From Flavobacteriales bacterium UBA7468 (GTDB taxonomy: Bacteria; Bacteroidota; Bacteroidia; Flavobacteriales_D; Crocinitomicaceae), in NCBI GenBank assembly GCA_002478565.1, contig DLPC01000023.1, positions 1 to 64,000 of the forward strand: a DNA stretch of 64,000 nucleotides, given 5' to 3'. The notes below the pieces were generated by a model. The model was not told the origin of the DNA and made no database searches. It worked only from the letters and a program-made list of their open reading frames with translations. Made by a program: the position numbers and the translations under genes. Positions 9,001 through 15,401 of the stretch are shown here, one piece after another (position 1 is the stretch's first letter; each line of letters begins with the position of its first letter).

Positions 9001-9543
9001 TTAGATCATGCAGGAACGGTCATATTTGAGCGCAATAATTTGCAAAATACTACCCAATATAAAGATACCTTTGACCTCGCACCTGGATGTTATTCGATCA
9101 TCATCGAAGACACCGACCACGACGGTTTGGCTTTCTGGTATTCGGCTCAAGTAGAAGGAGAAACCTCTGGGCAAATGCGTTTGCGCAAAGTAGGGGGCAG
9201 CTACATTGAGTTTTTCCCCGGAGACTTCGGGCGTTACCACCGCTATGACTTCACTGTGGGCTTTACCTTAGATGTTGATGAGCAAGAGTTGTCGCATCAA
9301 ATTGCGATCTATCCCAACCCAACAACGTCAATAACCACGATTGAAGTCGAGGGGGAGGTTAATGGCCAGGCAACATTACGCATCACTGATTTGAGTGGAA
9401 GGGTTTTACATGAAAGTTACATGAATGCTGGTACAAATTTTGCCGAGAGTTTCATCGATGTGAGTCATTATTTATCGGGCACCTATTTGGTAGAAATTCA
9501 AACAAATAGTCGTCGATATCTGCAGAAATTGATCAAACAATAA
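6097..9543 (+). CDS. Secreted PNGase F-like protein with inserted LamG-bearing region and T9SS sorting domain
   Basis: 1148 residues with a Sec signal peptide (MKKLLLCLLTLLSVQAYTQ). Residues about 22-90 match the first part of the peptide-N-glycosidase F N-domain, including CGEWD (D76, position of the catalytic Asp60 of PNGase F). The N-domain resumes only at about 602 (EIARYITPYG, then YDVTDYQQYL). Between lie roughly 500 residues containing a LamG/concanavalin-like domain (about 285-455). The PNGase F C-domain follows, with MSGHGQ, CCEW (E722, position of catalytic Glu206) and GWCPGD (766-770). A further beta domain (about 945-1065) and a T9SS type A sorting domain (IYPNPTTS to the C-terminal KLIKQ) end it. 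PNGase F removes N-glycans from glycoproteins; activity here is inference from the retained acidic residues. Confidence 0.85.
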   Translation: MKKLLLCLLTLLSVQAYTQDTTWVQTFTFDSITTRRANFQFPASLDTQRFEKVLMYYKLKCSPLTTWDQYDCGEWDYLTYTRVFDHTGQLDSAAINGQMYLANCAAPSQVQFNPFPYSEADLYDMQEASRQSIAMNYHTLNSGMASSTAPFQTNHKGSKFQFIITAAELLSAGLQAGPISALKLNLVLGGELRRPSIKLAMTSNTALTSFYDGALTEVYQASRVGAAQLQPGWNDFIFYQDFSWDGSSNLIVDLSFSNDLEAAQSLSFVMEPNASHPSLAYQTRNGALDFDGAQYTISSLANQEIGGQFTIEFWAKGNGNAGQNSTFIEALDTANRRILNIHLPWSNNNIYFDAGDETGYDRINQAATPAELDNTWVHWAFVKDQANAQMFIYKNGQLWHAGANKTREMGYIHRMVLGFSNNQNLGWKGNIDELRVYNAALSQSTILANFQAQIDNTHPNWNDLLLYHNFDELAFAKDESPHGELLMPSNTGMIQPNGVFLAGVQSINSRPLLQLGQGNCGPIQNSIYGNPKLKEPVVVFKQVPLHRHFELVQTYVGVPAGQMQHYDLNGQVLASIPLQTTVNLQNQAIVVYNPPYEIIHDVEIARYITPYGIQFDLGPNGFTWIYDVTDYQQYLHGLVDLAAHNTQELIDLKFAFIEGIPPRDLLKREPIWSDFKSYNYGQMAADLVLPDKAVVLSDAADMFKIKTRMSGHGQVGDAACCEWVNNSHQIKVDGIPRFNWSIWDAMVCGDNPNIGQGGTWPYAREGWCPGDMVKEFEFELTPYVQPGDTVHLDYAINAVPTIDPGQAGGNYIAAYDLISYSAPNFTNDAAIVDVLNPNNYEYYSKWNPTCQNPRIILKNTGSQALTSCTIKCWLDFGADLNFNWTGNLGFLEQTIVEIPVLDQNWWYEQDSSFTFTAWVVDVNGNNGPDEYDYNSKKTVKYDAPERIDGPFFIWLTTNNKATENSYQLLDHAGTVIFERNNLQNTTQYKDTFDLAPGCYSIIIEDTDHDGLAFWYSAQVEGETSGQMRLRKVGGSYIEFFPGDFGRYHRYDFTVGFTLDVDEQELSHQIAIYPNPTTSITTIEVEGEVNGQATLRITDLSGRVLHESYMNAGTNFAESFIDVSHYLSGTYLVEIQTNSRRYLQKLIKQ

Positions 9544-9580
9544 GTGATATTGAATGACCTTAAACCAGAAACCAATTGAT

Positions 9581-11917
9581 ATGAAGTTTCAGCTCTTTAT
9601 TTTTACATTTTTACTTGTTTTCTCCTTGAAGGCACAATTCTCCATCGACTCCTTGTCTCACATCGATTATCAGGCCTTGCACGGTGCAAACCTCAATGAT
9701 GTTTGGGGCTACGTCGATGAATTTGGGAATGAATATGCGATTGTGGGCACTTCCAAAGGAACATCAATAGTAAATATAACCAATGGCACTCAGCCGCAAG
9801 AAGTTTTTTGGTTAGCAGGTTCAGAGTCTATCTGGAGAGATCCTTGCGTGTACGGCGATTACGCCTATGTCACTACAGAGGCCGAAGATGGCTTGCTCAT
9901 TATAGATTTAAGCCCCTTGCCACAATCGGTCAATTTAAATTATACCTTTTACACTGGTCCGAGCGCAACACCTTGGCAGAGTGCTCATACTTGCTATATA
10001 AGCCCGAATGGTTTTGCCTATATTTTTGGTGCCAACCGCGGCAACGGAGGTGTCATTATTCTGGATCTCAATGCCAATCCAATGGCTCCTACTGAAGTCG
10101 GGACTTACGATCCCTTTTATGTGCACGATGGCTTTGAGCGCAATGATACCCTTTATGTCGCACATATTTACGACGGTTTTTTTAGCATTTTAAATGTTGC
10201 AGATAAAGCGAATCCGGTCCTATTGGCTACTCAAAGTACCCCTAATTTTTTCACCCACAATATTTGGCCAAGTGCGGATGGCCAAGTTGTGTATACCACC
10301 GATGAAATCTCAGGTGCTTTTATAGCTGCTTACGATATTTCCAATATGCAGCAAATCACGCCACTTGATCGCGTGCAAAACAACCAAGGTACTTTTGTCA
10401 TTCCGCACAATGTGCATGTGAAAGGTAATTATCTCATCACTAGTTACTACAGCGATGGTGTGGTCTTTCACGATGCCAACGACCCAGAGAATTTAATTAA
10501 ACTTGGTGCTTATGACACCTATCCTGGGCAAACACCTGGTTTTGATGGTTGTTGGGGCGTCTATCCTTTTTTTCCTTCGGATAAAGCGGTTGCGGCAGAT
10601 ATAACCAAAGGCTTATTTGTACTTCAGGTCAACTACGCCCCTGGTGCGAGTTTGACTGGGGTAGTAAAAAATTTGATCAGTGGTGTAGTTTTAGATCAAG
10701 TAAGTGTCAGTTTATCTGGAGCACCCATGACTGAAAATACCAATGCACAGGGAATCTATAAAACAGGTATTGCTGCCACTGGTACTTATACCATCTCTTT
10801 CAATAAACCTGGCTATTATCCTCAGACCTTAACCGTCAATCTTTTAGAGGGACAACAAAGCACCCTCAATGTCAATCTTTTGCCCATCCCACCATACCAG
10901 CTAGAAATTGAAGTGCTTGAAGCCGGCACCAATTTACCAATAAGCAATGCGCAAATCGAGCTGAAACATCCTCAAATCACGCATACCGGAACCACCAATG
11001 GGCTTGGTATCGAAGCGCTCACCCTTTTTTATCAGGACGCCTATGAAATCGTTATAGGTAAATGGGGATACAACAATAAATGCGCCACCCTTACAATTGA
11101 TGCCGCTACCCATAACCTTACTTTTTACCTTGAAAAAGGTTATTATGACGATTTTAGTTTTGATTTTGGTTGGTCTGTCATTGGAGATGCCGAAACTGGT
11201 ATGTGGCAACGAGGGAAGGTAATAGCCACTACGCAAACCGTCATGGCTGCTGACGTAGATCTCGATTGCGCTGATCAAGGTATGTATACAGGTCTTGGCA
11301 GCACTATCCATCCTGATGCCGCTGATGTCGATAACGGTTTTACGCAGCTCATTTCACCTGTTTTCAATACCGCCGGACTGACTACACCTCATTTAAATTA
11401 CGCGCGTTCATTTTATTGCTACCACGGGCCCGGTACATTTTCAGATACTTTTCAAGTGACAATCAGTAATGGTTTGCAGGAAGTTGTTTTGGAGCAAATA
11501 ATCGGGCCACAAGGCCAAGCGATGCAATGGGCCTATCAAAGTATTCCTCTGAGTGGGCTACTCGATCTTAGTGGTAATTTGCAACTTTTTATCAAAACAG
11601 CCGACTACGCGGGCAATCCAAATATTACAGAAGCGGCTTTTGATCATTTTAGTCTTACCAATGATCCTGTTGTCGGTTTTCAATCTTTAGAAAATCCATC
11701 GCTACATCTCTATCCAAATCCGGGTGCACAAGCCATACAAATTTTTGGGATAGATAAAGCAACGTTGGCAAGAGTTTATTCGAGTTCAGGTAAACTTTTA
11801 TCGGAACAACCTCTCCATCCTGATCAGCATCAAATTGATACCCATCAATTAACACCAGGTATTTATTTTATTCAGATTGGCACCCAGACGATCAAGTGGG
11901 TCAAAGCTGAAGATTAA
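9581..11917 (+). CDS. Choice-of-anchor B family secreted protein with T9SS sorting domain
   Basis: 778 residues from the ATG at 9581, which starts a good signal peptide (MKFQLFIFTFLLVFSLKAQ); an ATG at 9554 would add nine polar residues in front of it. Residues about 25-360 form a choice-of-anchor B region, a propeller-like fold with the family start HGANLNDVWGYVDEFGNEYA and repeated LDL/VHD blade motifs. Next come two carboxypeptidase-regulatory-like beta domains (about 365-520), then a jelly-roll (YYDDFSFDFGW, DVDNGFTQLISPVF) and a C-terminal sorting domain (LYPNPGAQAIQIFG). Family members are extracellular; substrate unknown. It follows the PNGase F-like gene closely and may be cotranscribed. 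Confidence 0.82.
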   Translation: MKFQLFIFTFLLVFSLKAQFSIDSLSHIDYQALHGANLNDVWGYVDEFGNEYAIVGTSKGTSIVNITNGTQPQEVFWLAGSESIWRDPCVYGDYAYVTTEAEDGLLIIDLSPLPQSVNLNYTFYTGPSATPWQSAHTCYISPNGFAYIFGANRGNGGVIILDLNANPMAPTEVGTYDPFYVHDGFERNDTLYVAHIYDGFFSILNVADKANPVLLATQSTPNFFTHNIWPSADGQVVYTTDEISGAFIAAYDISNMQQITPLDRVQNNQGTFVIPHNVHVKGNYLITSYYSDGVVFHDANDPENLIKLGAYDTYPGQTPGFDGCWGVYPFFPSDKAVAADITKGLFVLQVNYAPGASLTGVVKNLISGVVLDQVSVSLSGAPMTENTNAQGIYKTGIAATGTYTISFNKPGYYPQTLTVNLLEGQQSTLNVNLLPIPPYQLEIEVLEAGTNLPISNAQIELKHPQITHTGTTNGLGIEALTLFYQDAYEIVIGKWGYNNKCATLTIDAATHNLTFYLEKGYYDDFSFDFGWSVIGDAETGMWQRGKVIATTQTVMAADVDLDCADQGMYTGLGSTIHPDAADVDNGFTQLISPVFNTAGLTTPHLNYARSFYCYHGPGTFSDTFQVTISNGLQEVVLEQIIGPQGQAMQWAYQSIPLSGLLDLSGNLQLFIKTADYAGNPNITEAAFDHFSLTNDPVVGFQSLENPSLHLYPNPGAQAIQIFGIDKATLARVYSSSGKLLSEQPLHPDQHQIDTHQLTPGIYFIQIGTQTIKWVKAED

Positions 11918-11925
11918 AAAAAGAC

Positions 11926-11933
11926 TATCTTTG
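11926..11933 (+). promoter_or_regulatory. -7 element (TATCTTTG) for the GT2-HAD-MORN-GT4 cluster
   Basis: Exact TAnnTTTG match 6 nt before the ATG at 11940 and just after the preceding stop. It makes the ATG at 11940 the likely start and implies a very short leader. Confidence 0.55.
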
Positions 11934-11939
11934 AACTAC

Positions 11940-12893
11940 ATGAAATCAATACAAGTTTCTGTTGTCATTCCGCTCTTCAATGAAGATGAATCATTGCCTG
12001 AGCTGCATCACTGGCTGCAACGCGTCTTGCAAAATGCAGGCTTGAGCTATGAAATTCTATTCATTGATGACGGCAGTAAAGACAATTCTTGGGCTGTTAT
12101 TGAAGGGCTTTCAGCTCAGGATACAGCGGTTAAAGGCATACGCTTCCAAAAAAACTACGGTAAATCCGCGGCGCTACATATGGGCTTCGAAGCTGCTATT
12201 GGTGATGTTGTCATTACCATGGATGCCGATTTACAGGACTCTCCTGACGAAATACCTGAATTATACCGCCTGATCACCGAAGCCGACTACGATGTTGTTT
12301 CGGGTTGGAAAAAAGTGCGTCATGACCCTCTTTCAAAAACCATTCCCACGAAACTTTACAACTGGGCTGCTAGACGCATCACCGGGATCCATCTTCACGA
12401 CTTCAATTGTGGTCTCAAAGCCTACAAATCAGCCGTGGTAAAGAGCATTGAACTCTACGGAGACATGCATCGCTACATTCCGGCTTTGGCAAAATATGCT
12501 GGTTTCCAGAAAATAGGCGAGAAGGTGGTCGAACACCGCGCCCGAAAATTCGGCGTGACCAAATTTGGTCTCAATCGTTTCTTGAATGGCCCGCTGGACC
12601 TCATGACCGTTGCTTTTATGGGTAAGTTCGGTAAAAAACCAATGCATTTTTTTGGTGCTCTTGGCGTGCTCATGTTCATGCTTGGTTTTGGATTATTCTT
12701 ATATATGGGAATCGATAAACTCTTTTTTCATCATACTGCGGAGCGCCTTTCTGAACGCTCTGAATTCTTTGTGGCTTTGGTCGCCATGATAATAGGGGTG
12801 CAATTTTTCCTTGCAGGGTTTGTCTCCGAGCTCATTGGCCGCAATTCAAGTACGCGCAATCATTACCTAGTCGCTAGCCGTTTGGGTCTATGA
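11940..12893 (+). CDS. Family 2 glycosyltransferase, polyprenyl-phosphate sugar transferase type
   Basis: 317 residues. The N-terminal GT-A domain shows VVIPLFNEDESLPEL, the nucleotide-binding FIDDGSKDNSW and the metal-binding MDADLQDSPDEIPEL; DFNCGLKAYK is the acceptor motif of the DPM1/GtrB/ArnC group. Two C-terminal membrane helices (about 240-262 and 283-305) anchor it, as in GtrB-type enzymes that load a sugar onto undecaprenyl phosphate at the inner membrane. First gene of a four-gene cluster in which every junction is a 4-nt ATGA overlap, so the four products should be made in step. Donor sugar cannot be named. Confidence 0.9.
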   Translation: MKSIQVSVVIPLFNEDESLPELHHWLQRVLQNAGLSYEILFIDDGSKDNSWAVIEGLSAQDTAVKGIRFQKNYGKSAALHMGFEAAIGDVVITMDADLQDSPDEIPELYRLITEADYDVVSGWKKVRHDPLSKTIPTKLYNWAARRITGIHLHDFNCGLKAYKSAVVKSIELYGDMHRYIPALAKYAGFQKIGEKVVEHRARKFGVTKFGLNRFLNGPLDLMTVAFMGKFGKKPMHFFGALGVLMFMLGFGLFLYMGIDKLFFHHTAERLSERSEFFVALVAMIIGVQFFLAGFVSELIGRNSSTRNHYLVASRLGL

Positions 12894-13432
12894 ACCAAAT
12901 TCCAAAAATAGACCATACCTGGACGCTTTTTTTAGACCGCGATGGCGTGATCAATCAGCGCAATTTTGAAGGATACATCTTGCAATGGCCAGACTTCCAA
13001 TTTACAGAAGGTTTATTGGATGCAGCGTCTCAAATAGGTCGATTATTTGGGAATATCTTTGTTGTGACAAACCAACAGTGCATTGCCAAAGCATTACTCA
13101 CCGAAGAGGAGCTCACCATTATTCATCAACAAATGTGTTTTTCCTTGGCTGCGCATGGCCTGAAAATCCAAGAAGTGAAAGCGGCCTACGAAAAAAAAGG
13201 AGCAGCGCCATTTCGCAGAAAGCCAAACACCGCAATGGCCCTAGAGTTGAAAGCAAAATTTCCATCGATTGATTTCAAGAAATCTATCATGGTCGGAGAC
13301 ACAGACTCCGATATCCAATTCGGAAAAGCACTAGGTATGTTTACCATACTAGTTCGTTCCAAAGAAAAGACGCAATTAATCCCCGATTTAAGCATCGATT
13401 GTTTAGCAGATCTCCCTAAATATTTACTATGA
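12890..13432 (+). CDS. HAD-IIIA phosphatase, heptose-bisphosphate / histidinol-phosphatase type
   Basis: 180 residues with the HAD motifs FLDRDGVINQ (nucleophile D16 and acid D18), VVTNQQ (motif II) and MVGDTDSDI (motif IV). The overall arrangement is that of GmhB, which removes the 7-phosphate from D-glycero-D-manno-heptose 1,7-bisphosphate during LPS inner-core synthesis, and of histidinol phosphatases. The Cys-rich zinc loop normally placed before the RRKPN stretch is absent (KAAYEKKGAAPFRRKPN has no Cys), so this is a zinc-less variant and the substrate is open. It overlaps the genes on both sides by 4 nt, linking it to glycosyl transfer. Confidence 0.8.
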   Translation: MNQIPKIDHTWTLFLDRDGVINQRNFEGYILQWPDFQFTEGLLDAASQIGRLFGNIFVVTNQQCIAKALLTEEELTIIHQQMCFSLAAHGLKIQEVKAAYEKKGAAPFRRKPNTAMALELKAKFPSIDFKKSIMVGDTDSDIQFGKALGMFTILVRSKEKTQLIPDLSIDCLADLPKYLL

Positions 13433-14199
13433 AAAGTTTTCTTCCTACTTTTATTTCAGGGCTCTTTCTCACGCTTTTTTCACTGAGTGTTGCGGCTCAA
13501 GTCAATCAAACAGATTCGAAGGGAAAAAAGCAAGGACCATGGCGAAAATCTTATCCCAATTCTTCTGTTTTAGTCTATGAAGGTACTTTCAAGGATGATC
13601 GCCCAGTGGGGACATTTACCTATTACTTTGAGAGCGGCGCCAAGAAAGCCATCATAGAGCACGGATTGAAAGGAGGAAAGTCAGCAGTGCTTTTGTTTTT
13701 TGAGAACGGTCAATTGCTTTCTGATGGATTTTATCATCTCGAAAAAAAGGATTCTTTGTGGTACAACTACGCGCCTTCAGGTGAGTTGATCAGTGCTGAA
13801 AACTACAAGAATGACCTTTTGCATGGTAAAGCAGTTTACTACTACAAGGAAGGGCAGGTCTTAGAACACAAACTTCAAGTAGAACGCAAAGTAAACTACC
13901 AAGCAGGAAAACTCCATGGCGTTTATCAGGCCTATTTTTATAATGGCAAACTCAAGCAAGAAGGAACCTTTGAAAAGGGTTTGAAGCAAGGTATCTGGAC
14001 GGAATATAATTCAGCAGGTCAAAAAGTTGCTACAATGAAATACGACAAAGATTTGTTGCATGGTTGGCTGTATACTTTTAATAAAGATGGCTCTTTATTG
14101 AGTAAGGTCCTTTATTTGGATGGCGTAGCGCTTTCAGAAAAAGATACCAAAGCTTATTTGGAACGTTGTAAGGCATTAAACATAGCACCTGTTCAATGA
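13429..14199 (+). CDS. Secreted MORN-variant (YwqK-like) repeat protein
   Basis: 256 residues with a signal peptide (cleavage likely after SVAAQ) followed by tandem repeats of about 22-25 residues of the form YxxGxxxGxWxxY (KGKKQGPWRKSYPNSSVLVYEGTF, DRPVGTFTYYFESGAKKA, EKGLKQGIWTEYNSAGQK, KDLLHGWLYTFNKDGS). These are MORN-variant repeats as in proteins annotated YwqK-family antitoxin; there is no evidence of a toxin here and I read it simply as a beta-repeat envelope protein. It sits inside the glycosyltransferase cluster with 4-nt overlaps at both ends, an unexpected partner. Confidence 0.8.
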   Translation: MKSFLPTFISGLFLTLFSLSVAAQVNQTDSKGKKQGPWRKSYPNSSVLVYEGTFKDDRPVGTFTYYFESGAKKAIIEHGLKGGKSAVLLFFENGQLLSDGFYHLEKKDSLWYNYAPSGELISAENYKNDLLHGKAVYYYKEGQVLEHKLQVERKVNYQAGKLHGVYQAYFYNGKLKQEGTFEKGLKQGIWTEYNSAGQKVATMKYDKDLLHGWLYTFNKDGSLLSKVLYLDGVALSEKDTKAYLERCKALNIAPVQ

Positions 14200-15329
14200 G
14201 TCAAAAGGCTTCAAAAAAGTGGTTGTTTTTCTCTGCCTTGCCTCCTTTTCGAGGTGGGATAGCACAGTTCAGTGCTGCGACTTTTAATGCTTTAGCCCAA
14301 AAAATAAACATTAAAGGCTACACGTTCAAGCAACAGTATCCCAACTTTTTATTTCCAGGCAGCTCTCAACTAGACACCAGTACACCCAGTCATTCCGAGT
14401 TCCCTCGAATTGTTTCTACATTTTTGCCTTGGACTTACCTCAGTTCCCTGCTTGTTTTTAAAAAAGAAAAACCCGACGTATTTGTTACCAGCTATTGGAT
14501 GACCTTCTTTGCGCCAATGATGGTGTTTTGGGCAAGGTGTTTACCCAAAAAAACCAAGAAAATAGCCATAGTTCACAATCTACATCCGCATGAGAAGCGT
14601 TTTTTTGATCCGTTTTTTAATCGCTTATTTTTAAACCATTTTGATGGTTTTGTGGTGTTGTCTGAAGCCGTGGGGCATGACATTCTGCGAATTAAGCCAA
14701 CGGCCAAGATTAAACACATTGCGCACCCGCCGTATGAAATTGAACAAACACCTCTAGACCAATTGACTTGTCGTCATCATTTTAGTTTGGATCCTTACAA
14801 GAAAACCATCTTGTTTTTTGGCTTGATTAGGCCTTACAAAGGGTTATTAGAACTCATTGATGCCTTTGCTTTACTCGATGATTCTTACCAACTCTTGATA
14901 GCAGGTGAGGTGTATGGCGATCCCAAGGTTTATGAAGCTGCGCTTGCGGCCCTACCCAATAAAAATTGGCGTTTTTTCAATCAATTTATTCCAAATTCAG
15001 ACCTCGCTCTGTATTTTCAAGCTGCTGACTTAGTGGTACTTCCTTATCAAAGTGCTACTCAATCTGGGGTTCGAGCTTTAGCGCTAGCACAAAAAAGAGC
15101 AGTTTTGTGTACAAATGTCGGTGGATTAGCAGAAGGATTGGTTGTTCAAAATGAAGGTTTTGAATTGCCAAACACAGCAGCAAAACCCTTTGCAGATCAA
15201 ATTCGTATGTTGTTTGAATCAGGAGAAATTGAGGCCTGTAATGCTGCACTTTCTCTGAAAAAATCCAACACGGATCAAGCTTGGCTCGACTTCGCTGCTA
15301 CTTTAATTGATTTCAGCGAGATACTATAG
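14196..15329 (+). CDS. Family 4 glycosyltransferase
   Basis: 377 residues, GT-B fold. The N-terminal domain has the glycine loop PPFRGGIAQFSAATFNAL; the C-terminal domain has ILFFGLIRPYKGLLELIDAF and the donor-binding LYFQAADLVVLPYQSATQSG with the following VLCTNVGGLAEG. Retaining GT4 enzymes transfer sugars from nucleotide donors to glycans or lipids on the cytoplasmic side. No membrane helix is seen. It closes the four-gene cluster; no terminator is evident before secDF, which has its own promoter. Confidence 0.88.
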   Translation: MSQKASKKWLFFSALPPFRGGIAQFSAATFNALAQKINIKGYTFKQQYPNFLFPGSSQLDTSTPSHSEFPRIVSTFLPWTYLSSLLVFKKEKPDVFVTSYWMTFFAPMMVFWARCLPKKTKKIAIVHNLHPHEKRFFDPFFNRLFLNHFDGFVVLSEAVGHDILRIKPTAKIKHIAHPPYEIEQTPLDQLTCRHHFSLDPYKKTILFFGLIRPYKGLLELIDAFALLDDSYQLLIAGEVYGDPKVYEAALAALPNKNWRFFNQFIPNSDLALYFQAADLVVLPYQSATQSGVRALALAQKRAVLCTNVGGLAEGLVVQNEGFELPNTAAKPFADQIRMLFESGEIEACNAALSLKKSNTDQAWLDFAATLIDFSEIL

Positions 15330-15337
15330 ATTTTTTA

Positions 15338-15369
15338 TTTGAATTTAAGGATCCTAAATCCTATATTTG
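15338..15369 (+). promoter_or_regulatory. Promoter for secDF (TTTG-N20-TATATTTG)
   Basis: TTTG at 15338-15341 and TATATTTG at 15362-15369, 20 nt apart, form one of the best promoter matches in the window. Predicted leader about 28 nt to the ATG at 15402. Confidence 0.7.
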
Positions 15370-15401
15370 CAACCTTAATTCAAATTCAAAACATACAAGA
15401 A

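Noticed and set aside
13429..14199. Toxin-antitoxin function for the YwqK-like protein
   Set aside because: It has a signal peptide and no toxin gene beside it; the antitoxin name is carried by the repeat family only.
11940..15329. A complete O-antigen or capsule locus
   Set aside because: There is no flippase, polymerase or sugar-nucleotide synthesis gene around the four genes.
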